From: Stenotrophomonas maltophilia
Lineage (GTDB): Bacteria; Pseudomonadota; Gammaproteobacteria; Xanthomonadales; Xanthomonadaceae
Direction: 5' to 3'
Length of the DNA: 64,000 bases
NCBI RefSeq assembly: GCF_006970445.1
Contig: NZ_CP033877.1
Location: 4,038,750-4,102,749, forward strand
Below, piece after piece: positions 33,209 through 44,322 of the stretch. Position numbers and translations under genes: made by a program. The notes beneath the pieces are model-generated. The model was given only the letters and a program-made list of their open reading frames with translations, did not search any database and had not been told where the DNA came from. Position 1 is the stretch's first letter; each line of letters opens with the position of its first letter.

Positions 33209-34170
33209 CGCCCGTCCCTCTTTCCAACCAATCGCTTGATCCATTCCTTCATTTTCCCAGCACCTTGCCGCGATACCGCAGCGTCATACACGAAATCCCG
33301 GAAATCCTGCGCTCCATCCTGCGAACAGATCCCTCCGTTCGCACAAAAACTGTTGACCAGCACGCTGTCCGCTCCACACGGTAGACCGAGTTCGCAGGCC
33401 GCAAGCCGCCATGCAAGTTCACTGAGCTGCTCGCCCGCCACCAGGCCGTCGAGCGCGTTGTCACCCGCCGCCCGCACGCCCATGCCCGGCGCAATGGCCA
33501 TGTAGGCCTCCGGGTCGCGCGAGGTGCGCACGCGCTCGACCAGGTCACGGCGGTACTCGGCACTGTCATGCAGCGGCTCACCCTCGGCGAACAGCGATGC
33601 TTCTGCGGCCAGGTTGCCCTGCGCGGCCGCCTTGCGGCGTTCGGCCAGCACCAGCGCCGCGCCCAGCTTGTCGCCCGGCACGAAACCGCCACACCGCTGT
33701 GCCACGCGCTCGCGTGCCTCGATCATCGCCGGCGCCGCGGTCAGGCCCAACCCACTCAATACGTTGTTGTCCAGGCGGTAGCCGCCCGGATCGAGCGCGT
33801 ACTGCGCGCAATAGTCGTAGACGCGGCTGAGCATCCAGCGCGCTTCATGGTTGCCGGTATCGGCCTGGACGCGCAGGCGCTGGGCGTAGGCATACAGATC
33901 GCTGGCGTCCTCGATGTCGGCGCGAAGGTCCAGCGGCAGGCCCGACGGCAGCATGTTGCCGCGCTCGAAGGTGGCCAGCCGCCGCGCCAGCGCTTCCGGT
34001 ACCACCGGCAGCGGCGCTCCGCTGTCACGGCTGGCCACGGCGGTCGGCAGGTCCGGCGACGGTGATGCCACGCCCGCAGCATGCCCGCTGGCCCGATACC
34101 CGGCCACGCCCAGCACGGCCACCGCCGGCAGCACGAGCAACCAGGTTTTCAGGGTCGGAGCGAAGGCCAT
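33205..34170 (-). CDS. Hypothetical exported/membrane-anchored protein
   Basis: A 321-aa protein with an N-terminal membrane segment (about residues 7-26) followed by a mostly helical domain with paired cysteines (VYDYCAQYAL, QRCGGFV, AACELGLPCGAD, SFCANGGICSQDG). The pattern recalls small Sel1-like or DUF helical repeat proteins, but I cannot name the family. The ATG at 34170 is preferred; a GTG at 34197 is possible. It forms a two-gene operon with 32834-33208 and is divergent from prmA. Confidence 0.7.
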   Translation of the reverse strand: MAFAPTLKTWLLVLPAVAVLGVAGYRASGHAAGVASPSPDLPTAVASRDSGAPLPVVPEALARRLATFERGNMLPSGLPLDLRADIEDASDLYAYAQRLRVQADTGNHEARWMLSRVYDYCAQYALDPGGYRLDNNVLSGLGLTAAPAMIEARERVAQRCGGFVPGDKLGAALVLAERRKAAAQGNLAAEASLFAEGEPLHDSAEYRRDLVERVRTSRDPEAYMAIAPGMGVRAAGDNALDGLVAGEQLSELAWRLAACELGLPCGADSVLVNSFCANGGICSQDGAQDFRDFVYDAAVSRQGAGKMKEWIKRLVGKRDGR

Positions 34171-34333
34171 CGGCGGGTGTGAGCGTTCACGGCGCACAGG
34201 AAAGGGCCGAGTTTAGCAAGGCCCGGCAGGCCTGTCTGAACTGCCCTCGTTCATCTCAGAGCAGCATCTCAGGCAATACGGAGACGCCCCGATGGTCTAG
34301 CATGGCCCCTTTCCCGCGATTGCCCCCACCGCC

Positions 34334-35254
34334 ATGCCGTTCCTGGAACTGACCCTGCGCTGCACCGAAGCCACCCAGCCCCGCTATGAAAATGCGCTGG
34401 AGGACGTCGGCGCACTGGCCGTGACCCTGCTCGATGCCGAAGCCGACACCAGCAACGAACAGGCCATCCTCGAACCCGGCGTGGGTGAAACGCCCCTCTG
34501 GGACACCCTGGTACTGAGCGCACTGTTCCCCGCCGACAGCAACGCGCTGTTGCTGCTGGCCGCGCTGGAGTCGTTCGACCCGGAACTGGACTGGAGCAAC
34601 GGCAGCTTCCGTGCCGTCGAGGATGAAGACTGGGAACGCGCCTGGCTGGACCAGTTCCAGCCGATGGATTTCGGCAGCCGTACCTGGATCGTGCCGTGGA
34701 ACCATGAACTGCCGGACGCCGCGCAGGCCGCCGATGCCGCCGTGGTGCGTCTGGACCCGGGCCTCGCCTTCGGCTCGGGCACCCACCCGACCACCGCACT
34801 GTGCCTTCGCTGGCTGGACCAGCTGGCCGTGGACGGCCAGCTGCAGGGCCAGCGCGTGCTCGACTTCGGCTGCGGCTCGGGCATCCTCGCGCTGGCCGCG
34901 TTGAAGCTGGGTGCCGCCGAAGCGATCGGCGTGGACAACGACCCGCAGGCGCTGGTTGCCACCGCCGACAATGCCGAACGCAATGGCGAGCAGGCCCGCA
35001 TGCACGTGTACCTGCCGCAGGACGAACCGGTCGCCACCTATCCGGTGGTGGTTGCCAACATCCTCGCCTCGGCGCTGGATGCGCTGGCCGAACTGCTGGC
35101 CGCGCGCGTCGCCGCCGGCGGCCGCATCGCCCTGTCGGGCATCCTGCATGGCCAGGAAGGCGAACTGCTGCAGCGCTATGCCGCATGGTTCGACGATCTG
35201 CAGGCCACCCAGGATGGCGACTGGATGCGCATCACCGGCGTGCGCCGCGCCTGA
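34334..35254 (+). CDS. prmA: Ribosomal protein L11 methyltransferase
   Basis: A 306-aa SAM-dependent enzyme trimethylating ribosomal protein L11. The SAM-binding motif [19 protein letters not shown], preceded by [19 protein letters not shown], and the later [15 protein letters not shown] motif are diagnostic of PrmA. It begins the prmA-DUF3426-fis cluster seen across the family. Confidence 0.97.
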   Translation: MPFLELTLRCTEATQPRYENALEDVGALAVTLLDAEADTSNEQAILEPGVGETPLWDTLVLSALFPADSNALLLLAALESFDPELDWSNGSFRAVEDEDWERAWLDQFQPMDFGSRTWIVPWNHELPDAAQAADAAVVRLDPGLAFGSGTHPTTALCLRWLDQLAVDGQLQGQRVLDFGCGSGILALAALKLGAAEAIGVDNDPQALVATADNAERNGEQARMHVYLPQDEPVATYPVVVANILASALDALAELLAARVAAGGRIALSGILHGQEGELLQRYAAWFDDLQATQDGDWMRITGVRRA

Positions 35255-35296
35255 TCGTGATTGAATGACCGCTGGATCCGAGCCCGCGCCCTGAGC

Positions 35297-36455
<1,159 letters not shown>

Positions 36456-36465
36456 GCGCGCGCGG

Positions 36466-36541
36466 GTAGTGCCGGCCGCTGGCCGGCAACCTCATGAACG
36501 ATGGCAGGATGTTGCCGTTGCCGGCCAGCGGCCGGCACTAC
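36466..36541. repeat. Head-to-head SMAG-like REP pair
   Basis: Units at 36466-36490 and 36517-36541 are exact inverted copies over 25 bp, with 26 nt between. They follow fis and could fold as one long stem or two hairpins. Confidence 0.9.
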
Positions 36542-36543
36542 CG

Positions 36544-36697
36544 GTAGATCCACGCCATGCGTGGATGCCACCCCCTGCGGAATCAACCGCCGCCCGTCCA
36601 GTAGATCCACGCCATGCGTGGATGGAAGCCCGGCAAAGTCAGCCGCCGCGCCCCCACCCGTAGATCCACGCCGTGCGTGGATGGAAACCCGGCAAAG
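36544..36697 (+). repeat. Three direct GTAGATCC-type REP units at about 58-nt spacing
   Basis: Units begin at 36544, 36601 and 36660, all in the same orientation (36544-36567, 36601-36624, 36660-36683). The second and third share almost the whole 59-nt period, including CCCGGCAAAGTCAGCCGCC, which at the third copy contains the stop codon and last codons of the cytidylyltransferase gene. This shows tandem duplication of REP plus gene end. Confidence 0.85.
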
Positions 36698-37693
36698 TCA
36701 GCCGCCCCCGCCCGCCTTCCAGTAATACCGCACCACATGGAAGAACACCGGAGCGGCGAAGCACACCGAATCCAGCCGGTCGAGCATGCCGCCATGGCCC
36801 TCGATCATGTGGCCCCAGTCCTTGATGCCGCGGTCGCGTTTGATCGCCGACATCACCAGGCCACCCCAGAACCCCATCAGGTTGATCAGCAGCGACAGGC
36901 CGAACGCCTGCAGCGGCGTGAACGGGGTGATCCACCACAGCGCCGCACCCAGCGCACTGGCACTCAGCACACCGCCCACGAAGCCCTCCACCGTCTTCGA
37001 TGGCGACAGCTTCGGCGCGATCAGGTGCCTGCCGAGCAGCTTGCCCCAGATGTACTGCAGCACGTCCGAGGACTGCACCACGATCACCAGGAAGGCAAAC
37101 AACAACACGTTGCGCGAGGGGTCATGCCCGGGCACATGCAGGTTCAGCAGCAGCGGCACGTGCGAAATGCAGAACACGCAGATCATCAGCCCCCACTGCA
37201 CCTTCGCCGTCCGCTCCAGGTAGTGCGTGGTGTCGCCGCCGATGGTCGACAGGATCGGCAGGAACAGGAACGCATAGACCGGAATCAACAGCGTGTACAT
37301 GCCGTACCAGTCGATCCACACCAGGTAGTACTGCCACGGCAGCACGATGTAGAACGCTGCCAGCAACGCGTAGTAGTCGCCCGAGCGCGTCGGTGCCAGG
37401 GTGATGAACTCGCGCAGCGCGAACAGCGAGATGATCGCGAACAGCACGATCACCCCGGCACGGCCGAAGAACAACGCCAACCCGACCACGATCGCCATCA
37501 CCCACCAGGCGCGGATGCGCGACACCAGGTTGGCGATCACCGCACTGGGCCGCTCGCGCTGGCGCCAGCGCAGGGTCTCGGCCACCAGCGTGGCCAGTAC
37601 CAGCACCGCGCCGACACCGGCAAACAGCAGGCCGGTCTGCTGGCCGACGCTCTGCGTTGCCAGATCGCCAGATACATCCAGCACGAAACTCAT
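36698..37693 (-). CDS. CdsA-family phosphatidate cytidylyltransferase (YnbB-like)
   Basis: A 331-aa multi-pass membrane enzyme making CDP-diacylglycerol from phosphatidic acid and CTP. The C-terminal family signature is seen in KLSPSKTVEGFVGG and SAIKRDRGIKDWG...GHGGMLDRLDS. It is the last gene of a six-gene operon and overlaps the acyltransferase by 4 nt. Because the operon also has its own CDP-alcohol phosphotransferase, this is probably a pathway-specific copy and not the housekeeping cdsA, much as YnbB is a CdsA paralogue in E. coli. Confidence 0.88.
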   Translation of the reverse strand: MSFVLDVSGDLATQSVGQQTGLLFAGVGAVLVLATLVAETLRWRQRERPSAVIANLVSRIRAWWVMAIVVGLALFFGRAGVIVLFAIISLFALREFITLAPTRSGDYYALLAAFYIVLPWQYYLVWIDWYGMYTLLIPVYAFLFLPILSTIGGDTTHYLERTAKVQWGLMICVFCISHVPLLLNLHVPGHDPSRNVLLFAFLVIVVQSSDVLQYIWGKLLGRHLIAPKLSPSKTVEGFVGGVLSASALGAALWWITPFTPLQAFGLSLLINLMGFWGGLVMSAIKRDRGIKDWGHMIEGHGGMLDRLDSVCFAAPVFFHVVRYYWKAGGGG

Positions 37694-38319
37694 GCACGAC
37701 CTCCATTCGGCGCCAGGTCCAGCAGCGCCTGCCGGCTGCGGGCCAGGAAGGCTGCCTTATCCTCGTCGGCCTGCAGCCGCAGCGGCGTGCCGAAGGTGGC
37801 CGTGCACAGCAATGGCAACGGCAGGAACCGGCCCTTCGGCATCACCCGCTTCAGGTTGTCGATCCACACCGGCACGAACTCCAGCTCCGGCCGTTGCCGA
37901 GCCAGGTGGTAGATACCGCTCTTGAACGGCAGCAGCGGCTCATCGCCCACATTGCGCGTGCCTTCCGGGAACAGGATCAGCGAGCAGTCTTCGTCCACCG
38001 CATCGCGCAGCACCTGCAACGGGTCCTGCTGGCGATGGCCAGCCTCGCGCTCGACCAGTACGCCGTTGAACACCGCATCGATCAGGTAGCGGCGCAGGCC
38101 GTCGCGCTGCCAGTATTCGGCCGCGGCAACCGGGCGCACCTGGCGCCGTAGTGCGGGCGGCATCGACGACCAGATCAGCACGAAGTCACCATGGCTGGCG
38201 TGGTTGCCGTAGTACACGCGGCGTTCGCTGGACGGCGCACAGCCGATCCACAGCGCGCGGGCACCGGTCACCACATGGATCGCGCCACTGCAGGCGCGGG
38301 CAATCAGTTCGGCGAACAT
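37690..38319 (-). CDS. 1-acyl-glycerol-3-phosphate acyltransferase (PlsC-like)
   Basis: A 209-aa acyltransferase with the catalytic motif NHASHGD (block I, HX4D) and the phosphate-binding motif LFPEGTRN (block III). It transfers an acyl chain to lysophosphatidic acid or a related glycerophosphate. It overlaps the cytidylyltransferase by 4 nt and follows the small membrane gene by 13 nt, so it supplies phosphatidic acid for the same operon. Confidence 0.9.
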   Translation of the reverse strand: MFAELIARACSGAIHVVTGARALWIGCAPSSERRVYYGNHASHGDFVLIWSSMPPALRRQVRPVAAAEYWQRDGLRRYLIDAVFNGVLVEREAGHRQQDPLQVLRDAVDEDCSLILFPEGTRNVGDEPLLPFKSGIYHLARQRPELEFVPVWIDNLKRVMPKGRFLPLPLLCTATFGTPLRLQADEDKAAFLARSRQALLDLAPNGGRA

Positions 38320-38332
38320 CGACCCCTCCGGT

Positions 38333-38770
38333 TCACGTCTGCGGCCACAACACGGCCAGCACCAGCAGTGCGACCTGCAGTGCCGTCAACAGGTACTGGC
38401 GCAGCAGCAGGCGGCGCATGCCGGCCCAGCGCACGTCCCAGCCGCGCAGCGGCGCGTCGGGCTGTGTGCGGCGCAGGCCACTGTCGTGCAGCAGCTGGTC
38501 GATACGGCGCGCAGCGGCGTCGCCGTCCAGGCCTTCATCGCGCAGCAGCTGCAGCAGGCTGGCATCCAGCCCGACCCGCCATGCGTGGTAGGCCTGTGTG
38601 AGCCCGACGACGACGCTGACCAGCAGCAGGCCGGCAGCAACCATCGCCAGGCCCGGCTCGGTGCCAAGCAGCAGCAACGCCACCAGCAACAGGCCCAACG
38701 ACAGCGACGCCGGCCAACGGCCCTGCCGCAGCAGCAGCTGCATGGTCGCCAGATCGGGAACCGTACTCAC
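38333..38770 (-). CDS. Small membrane protein of the ynb-like lipid operon
   Basis: A 145-aa protein with three likely membrane segments (about residues 22-38, 42-60 and 125-142) and a helical cytoplasmic middle (LLRDEGLDGDAAARRIDQLL). It starts with GTG at 38770 and shares GTGA with the end of the phosphatase gene. I do not recognise the family; its place inside a tightly overlapping lipid operon suggests an accessory or scaffolding role. Confidence 0.75.
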   Translation of the reverse strand: MSTVPDLATMQLLLRQGRWPASLSLGLLLVALLLLGTEPGLAMVAAGLLLVSVVVGLTQAYHAWRVGLDASLLQLLRDEGLDGDAAARRIDQLLHDSGLRRTQPDAPLRGWDVRWAGMRRLLLRQYLLTALQVALLVLAVLWPQT

Positions 38771-40095
38771 GTGCGTGCTCCCGCTGCAGCAGTGATGGCA
38801 TGCAGATGCGCCGCGCCCAGCACGATACCGGGACGTGCCGCGCGCACGATCGCCACCGCGGCATCGGTATCGGCGGCACGACCACTGCGCAGCAGCCAGG
38901 CCGCCACACTGGCAGCACTGCGCGAATAACCCAGTGCGCAGCACACCAGCACAGGCCCCTGCGCCCGCAGCCGCTCGATGGCCTCGGCCGCCTCGCGCAA
39001 CTGTTCCGGCGTGGGCACCACCAGGTCCAGCATCGGCACGCTGGCATACACCGCGCCCGGCGCGCGGCAGGACAGCTCGGCACAGGCATCGACCACGCCC
39101 ACCAGCGGTGCCGGCATTGCCTCGGAGGGAATGCGCCCCAGCCACACGCCATCCATCACCGGCACCGGCTGCGGCGCACGCCGCGTCCATAGCCGCGAAT
39201 TGATCCAGGCGGCGCCCAGGTACGGCGCCAGCAGCCAGCGTGCGGCCATGGTCAGGCGACCATCGGCACGCTTCTGGAACACCGCCGTACCGAGCCCGGC
39301 ATAGGCCAGCGCCACCAGCAGCAACGACACCACCGGCCACAGCAGCCACAACGCCGCGCCACGCAGAAGCACCACCGGCACCAGCAATACAGCGGCCCCC
39401 AGCAGGTACAGCGCTGCCAATCGCCAGCGCCTGGCATCACGCGCAGTGCGCCAGGCGCGCAATGGTGGCGTGCCTTGCTCCGGCCATAGCCAGACGCACA
39501 GCCAACCGGCCAGCAGGCCGGTCGGGATATCAATGAAATGATGCTGGAACGTAGTCAGCACCGAGACACCGATCAGCAGCGCCCACACATGCAGCACCCA
39601 GCGCCAGGCACCGTGCAGGTACTGCGCGAATTTCACCCACAGCACGATCAGCAGCACGATGTGCAGCGATGGCGCCTGGTTGAACGGCTTGTCGAAGCCC
39701 AGCAGCACATCGAACAGCCAGCCGAACACGCCGCCGATCTCCGGCCGCTCGAAACTGAAGCGCAGCGGCCACAGCAGGAAGCAGCTCACTGCGATCAGCT
39801 GTGCACTGAACAGCCGCAGCGCGTGCCGGTCCAGTTCGAGGCGCTGACGGCACAGGAAGAACGAGACCGCGTAGAACAGGTCGATCGACCAGTACGGCAC
39901 GATCGTCCACGGCACGAACGGAATACGTGCCTCCCATGCGAACGCCATCACCGGCAGCGTGGCGTGGCGGCCGGCCATCCAGTTGGCAAAGCCATAGCTG
40001 GCGAAGAAGAACGGGCCCAGCAAGGCCAGCCACAGCAGGGCGCGCCGCCAGGGGCGCCCTTCCGCGGCCAGCGGGGTTGCAGCGAGCGTCGCCAT
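38767..40095 (-). CDS. PAP2 / dual-specificity phosphatase fusion (YnbD-like)
   Basis: A 442-aa membrane protein. The N-terminal half is a PAP2-type integral membrane domain (motifs QAPSLHIVLL and HHFIDIPTGLLAG). The C-terminal soluble part (about residues 320-430) is a protein-tyrosine-phosphatase-like domain with the Cx5R loop CCALGYSRSAAS, where the usual His before the catalytic Cys is a Cys. In this context it likely removes phosphate from a phospholipid intermediate (as PGP phosphatases do). Start: GTG 40098 or ATG 40095, both overlapping the upstream stop. Confidence 0.88.
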   Translation of the reverse strand: MATLAATPLAAEGRPWRRALLWLALLGPFFFASYGFANWMAGRHATLPVMAFAWEARIPFVPWTIVPYWSIDLFYAVSFFLCRQRLELDRHALRLFSAQLIAVSCFLLWPLRFSFERPEIGGVFGWLFDVLLGFDKPFNQAPSLHIVLLIVLWVKFAQYLHGAWRWVLHVWALLIGVSVLTTFQHHFIDIPTGLLAGWLCVWLWPEQGTPPLRAWRTARDARRWRLAALYLLGAAVLLVPVVLLRGAALWLLWPVVSLLLVALAYAGLGTAVFQKRADGRLTMAARWLLAPYLGAAWINSRLWTRRAPQPVPVMDGVWLGRIPSEAMPAPLVGVVDACAELSCRAPGAVYASVPMLDLVVPTPEQLREAAEAIERLRAQGPVLVCCALGYSRSAASVAAWLLRSGRAADTDAAVAIVRAARPGIVLGAAHLHAITAAAGART

Positions 40096-41846
40096 CACGC
40101 GGCCCGGCGAGCCAGCGACACGGTGAAGATGCCGAAGTCATCGATGCGCTGCGCCACCTTCTCGAACCCGGCCAGGCGCACCAGTTCGTCCATTTCCTGC
40201 TGGGTACGGCGGCGCATCACCCACGCTGCGCCACCCCGGTGGCTGGTCAATGCGCGTGCGATGAACTCCAGCTGCGGGTGCCAGGGCTGGCCGGTGTAGG
40301 CCAGGTAGCCACCCACCGGCACCGTTGCGGCGATGCCCTGCAGCGAGCGCAGCACGGCGTCGTTGTCGGGGAACAGTTCATACAGGCCGGACACCACCGC
40401 CAGCGTGGGCGACGGATCGACCTTGGCCAGCTGCGACGGATCGAACGCATCGCCCTGCTCGAAGCGTGCGATGTCGGCCGCACCGAGGCGCTCGATCAAC
40501 GCCTGGCCCTGGGTCACGTTCAGATCACTGAAGTCGCGCAGCACGATGCGGTCGGCGCGCTGCTCGCCCTGGCCCAGAGCTTCCAGCACATAGCGGCCAT
40601 GGCCAGCGGCCACGTCCAGCACACGCACCGGCGTGCCCTGCCCGCGCAGGCGCTGGGCAGCGTCGCGGAGCAGTTCCTGCAGGTGCTGGCCGCGAATGCG
40701 GATGCCGCGCCAACCGATCGCGTCCAGATAGTTGCGGTCGACCATGCGGCCCAGCGGACCCTTGCCACGCGCTTCGTCGCGATAGATGTAGTCGAGCGTA
40801 CTGCCGGAATCGAAACCGGTCTGCAGGCCCAGCGCGATGCCTTCGGACAACGTCCCGCCGAAACGCAGGCCGCCACGTACCACGCGCCAGCGCAGGTCAG
40901 CCACGCTGTTGCGCTCCGGTGGCCAGGCCAGGATTTCCGATTCTTCGAAGGTCGGCCCATGGCGGTGCGCATCACGCCGTGACAGCTCACGCAGCGGCTC
41001 GGCGAAACGTGCCTGGATGAAACTGCGGATGCGCGCCAGCGCCGGCGCCCGATCGCGCTCGCCCAACGTGTCGTGGAAGAAGCCTGGCAGGTGCACGCGC
41101 TCCTTGATCGGACTGGACAGGCGCTCGTAGAAGCGGTCCTGCGGGCCACGGTGCACGACGAAGTCCGAGCCGGACACCAGCAGCTGCACCGGCACGCTGA
41201 TCGCCTGCGCATCGGCAACGATGCGGTCAGCCGCTTCGTACAGGCCCAGCAGCACGCGCACCGAGATCGGCCGGGTGATCAGCGGGTCGGTGCGGTAGCT
41301 TTCCACCCGCGCCGGATCATGGGTCAGCCACTGCGGCTTGACGTAGCTGTTGACGAAGAAGTTGCCGCGCAGCTTCTGCATCAATGCCAGGCCCGGGCGC
41401 GCGAACGGTACGTACAGCTTCACCTTGAACGCCGGCGAAGCCATCACCAGCGCGCGCAGCCGTGGGGCGTAGTCGTGCACCCAGGTCGCGGCGACCACCG
41501 CCCCCACGCTCTGCGCGATCACCACGATGTCTTCCACCGCGATGCCATGCTCGGCGCCGATGTGGGCGATGAAGCTGTCCAGGTCGCGCACCAGCGCCGG
41601 GAAGCCCGGTGCATCGCCACGCGCGCCCGGCGACCGGCCATTGCCGCGCGCATCCCAGGCGAAGAACGCGGTGTCGGGCAGGTCCAGCTCATCGACAACG
41701 TGAGTGACCCGGCCGGAATGTTCATGGCCGCGATGCAGCAGCACGATGGCCTTGGTGGCCGGCGTTGCGGTGGTGCCCGCCCAGTACCGGTAGAACAGCG
41801 GTACCTGGTCGAAGCTGTGGAATTCCCGTTCCTGCGCCTGACGCAT
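40095..41846 (-). CDS. Bifunctional alpha/beta hydrolase and SAM methyltransferase (YnbC-like)
   Basis: A 583-aa two-domain protein. Residues of about 1-300 are an alpha/beta hydrolase (AIVLLHRGHEHSGR, nucleophile elbow AQSVGAVVAATW, FFHDTLGERD with the catalytic His), like monoglyceride lipases. Residues of about 310-580 are a class I methyltransferase (VRVLDVAAGHGRYVLEAL, VVSGLYELFPDN). The domain order and length match E. coli YnbC. It probably edits acyl chains and methylates a head group or acyl ester. It is second in the operon. Confidence 0.88.
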   Translation of the reverse strand: MRQAQEREFHSFDQVPLFYRYWAGTTATPATKAIVLLHRGHEHSGRVTHVVDELDLPDTAFFAWDARGNGRSPGARGDAPGFPALVRDLDSFIAHIGAEHGIAVEDIVVIAQSVGAVVAATWVHDYAPRLRALVMASPAFKVKLYVPFARPGLALMQKLRGNFFVNSYVKPQWLTHDPARVESYRTDPLITRPISVRVLLGLYEAADRIVADAQAISVPVQLLVSGSDFVVHRGPQDRFYERLSSPIKERVHLPGFFHDTLGERDRAPALARIRSFIQARFAEPLRELSRRDAHRHGPTFEESEILAWPPERNSVADLRWRVVRGGLRFGGTLSEGIALGLQTGFDSGSTLDYIYRDEARGKGPLGRMVDRNYLDAIGWRGIRIRGQHLQELLRDAAQRLRGQGTPVRVLDVAAGHGRYVLEALGQGEQRADRIVLRDFSDLNVTQGQALIERLGAADIARFEQGDAFDPSQLAKVDPSPTLAVVSGLYELFPDNDAVLRSLQGIAATVPVGGYLAYTGQPWHPQLEFIARALTSHRGGAAWVMRRRTQQEMDELVRLAGFEKVAQRIDDFGIFTVSLARRAA

Positions 41847-41880
41847 GCAATCTCCTGATTGTCTTTTTGTATCTGCTTGA

Positions 41881-42498
41881 TTAATTCGGCGAAACCGCCG
41901 TTTCCCGCAGTCCGCGACGGACGCGGTTGATCATCGTCAACACGCACAGCACCGCCATGACCTCGGCCACGCCAGTGACCGTCATCGCGCCAACCCACTC
42001 AAACGCCAGCAGCAGGCCCAGCGCACCAATCACGAACGCGCGGTCGCTCTTGCCCATCGGGCCGTCATAGCGGCGGCTGGCACCGACCATCAGCCCCAGC
42101 ACACCGGCGTACTCGCTCAGGGCCGCCGTCCAGGCCAGCAGCCACAGCACCTCCGGGCGTACGCCCGGCACGCTGAGCAGGCTCAGGTACAGCGCCGCGT
42201 CGGCGATCACATCGCACAGCTCGTTCAGATAGGCGCCCAGCCGCGACTGCTGGCCGAACTCGCGGGCCAGCATGCCGTCCACGGCGTTGAGCGCCATGCG
42301 CAGCAGCATCCACAGTGGCAGCAGCAGGTACAGCAGGGGCTGGGCCGGCGCGCAGCACCAGACGGCGGCGGCCACCAGCAACGAGACCACGGCGGCGGCC
42401 ACGGTCACCGCATTGGCGGTGATCCCCATGCGGTACAGGCCGCGTACGGCCGGACGCAACAGGTCCTGGAAACGTCCTTTCAATGCATAGATCGACAC
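41881..42498 (-). CDS. CDP-alcohol phosphatidyltransferase (YnbA-like)
   Basis: A 205-aa polytopic membrane enzyme joining a CDP-activated lipid to an alcohol. The family motif D-x2-DG-x2-AR-x8-G-x3-D-x3-D is present as N-AV-DG-ML-AR...G-AYL-N-ELC-D, so the first and third aspartates are Asn. The strings [20 protein letters not shown] and GKSDRAFV match my memory of the YnbA group. It is the first gene of the operon, starting with GTG at 42498, divergent from purH. The alcohol acceptor is unknown. Confidence 0.88.
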   Translation of the reverse strand: MSIYALKGRFQDLLRPAVRGLYRMGITANAVTVAAAVVSLLVAAAVWCCAPAQPLLYLLLPLWMLLRMALNAVDGMLAREFGQQSRLGAYLNELCDVIADAALYLSLLSVPGVRPEVLWLLAWTAALSEYAGVLGLMVGASRRYDGPMGKSDRAFVIGALGLLLAFEWVGAMTVTGVAEVMAVLCVLTMINRVRRGLRETAVSPN

Positions 42499-42722
42499 GA
42501 TCTGTACCCGCTAATCCTTGGCAGTGCGGGCACAGCCTACCCCATCGTCGGCAGATTCCGACAACCTGGCCCCGGCCCGCAGCCCAGTGCCCCGGATCGA
42601 GCCCGTTCGATGTGCTTGACCCGGCCATACACCGATTGCCGACGCCAATTGCCCCTTCCGGCGCCCGTCACCGGTCCCCACCGCCTACAATATCGGCCCC
42701 GCTCCGCTGCCGATTCTGTCCC

Positions 42723-44306
42723 ATGACTGCTGATCTGTTGCCCGTCCGCCGGGCCCTCCTCTCCGTTTCCGACAAGACCGGTCTGGTCGAGCTGGCCACT
42801 GCGCTGGCGGCACGCGGCGTGGAGCTGCTGTCCACCGGCGGCACCGCCAAGGCGATCCGCGATGCGGGCCTGGCCGTGAAGGACGTGGCCGAGGTCACCG
42901 GTTTCCCGGAAATGATGGACGGCCGGGTCAAGACCCTGCACCCGATGGTGCACGGCGGCCTGCTGGGCCGTTCCGGCCTGGATGATGGAGTGATGGCCGA
43001 GCACGGCATCGGCGCCATCGACCTGCTGGTGCTGAACCTGTACCCGTTCGAATCGGTCACCGCCAAGGCCGACTGCACTCTGGCCGACGCGGTCGAGAAC
43101 ATCGACATCGGCGGCCCGGCCATGCTGCGCTCGGCGGCCAAGAACTTCGCCCGCGTGGCAGTGGCCACCGACCCGTCGCAGTACGCCGAGCTGCTGGCCT
43201 CGCTGGACGCCAACGACGGCCAGCTGTCAGCCGCCACCCGCTTCGCGTTCTCGGTGGCCGCGTTCAACCGCGTCGCCCAATACGATGCCGCGATCAGCAA
43301 CTACCTGTCGGCGGTCACCGCCACCGACGCCGCCGTACCGGCCCGTGCCGAGTACCCGGCGCAGATGAACTCCACCTTCGTGAAGGTGATGGACCTGCGC
43401 TACGGCGAGAACCCGCACCAGAGCGGCGCGTTCTACCGCGACCTGTACCCGGTGCCGGGCACGCTGGCCACCTTCCAGCAGCTGCAGGGCAAGGAGCTGA
43501 GCTACAACAATCTGGCCGATGCCGATGCGGCGTGGGAATGCGTACGCCAGTTCGATGCGCCGGCCTGCGTCATCGTCAAGCACGCCAACCCGTGCGGCGT
43601 GGCCGTCGGTGCCGGCAACGGCGATGCCTACGAGCTGGCCTACGCCACCGACCCGACCAGCGCCTTCGGCGGCATCATCGCCTTCAACAAGCCGCTGGAC
43701 GCCGCCACCGCCAAGGTGATCCTCGACCGCCAGTTCGTCGAAGTGCTGATCGCCCCGGACTACGAGCCGGCCGCGCTGGAATACGCGCAGAAGAAGGCCA
43801 ACGTGCGCGTGCTGCGTATCCCGCATGGCGATGGCCTGAACAACTTCGACAGCAAGCGCGTCGGCTCGGGCCTGCTGCTGCAGTCGTCGGACAACCGCGG
43901 CATGACCCGCGACGAGCTGAAGGTGGTCAGCAAGCTGGCGCCGACCGACAAGCAGTTCACCGACCTGCTGTTTGCCTGGAAGGTAGCCAAGTTCGTGAAG
44001 TCCAACGCGATCGTCTATGCCAAGGACAACCGCACCATCGGTGTCGGTGCCGGCCAGATGAGCCGCGTGTACTCGGCCCGCATCGCCGGCATCAAGGCCG
44101 CCGATGCGAACCTGGTGGTCGAGGGCTCGGTGATGGCCTCCGATGCGTTCTTCCCGTTCCGCGATGGCATCGATGCCGCTGCCGCCGCCGGCATCAAGGC
44201 GGTCATCCAGCCGGGCGGTTCGATGCGCGATGCCGAAGTGATCGCCGCCGCCGACGAACATGGCCTGGCCATGGTGTTCACCGGCGTGCGCCACTTCCGC
44301 CATTGA
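42723..44306 (+). CDS. purH: Bifunctional AICAR formyltransferase / IMP cyclohydrolase
   Basis: A 527-aa enzyme for the last two steps of IMP synthesis. The N-terminal MGS-like cyclohydrolase domain is seen ([42 protein letters not shown]), then the transformylase domain with [14 protein letters not shown] and the C-terminal [15 protein letters not shown]. The ATG at 42723 gives the standard length. It lies upstream of a lipoprotein gene and purD. Confidence 0.98.
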   Translation: MTADLLPVRRALLSVSDKTGLVELATALAARGVELLSTGGTAKAIRDAGLAVKDVAEVTGFPEMMDGRVKTLHPMVHGGLLGRSGLDDGVMAEHGIGAIDLLVLNLYPFESVTAKADCTLADAVENIDIGGPAMLRSAAKNFARVAVATDPSQYAELLASLDANDGQLSAATRFAFSVAAFNRVAQYDAAISNYLSAVTATDAAVPARAEYPAQMNSTFVKVMDLRYGENPHQSGAFYRDLYPVPGTLATFQQLQGKELSYNNLADADAAWECVRQFDAPACVIVKHANPCGVAVGAGNGDAYELAYATDPTSAFGGIIAFNKPLDAATAKVILDRQFVEVLIAPDYEPAALEYAQKKANVRVLRIPHGDGLNNFDSKRVGSGLLLQSSDNRGMTRDELKVVSKLAPTDKQFTDLLFAWKVAKFVKSNAIVYAKDNRTIGVGAGQMSRVYSARIAGIKAADANLVVEGSVMASDAFFPFRDGIDAAAAAGIKAVIQPGGSMRDAEVIAAADEHGLAMVFTGVRHFRH

Positions 44307-44322
44307 TCCTGGAGCGACACGG

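Noticed and set aside
36466..36697. Regularly spaced repeats that could suggest a small CRISPR array
   Set aside because: Repeats are palindromic GTAG units, spacers are partly copies of each other and of a gene end, and no cas genes are present.
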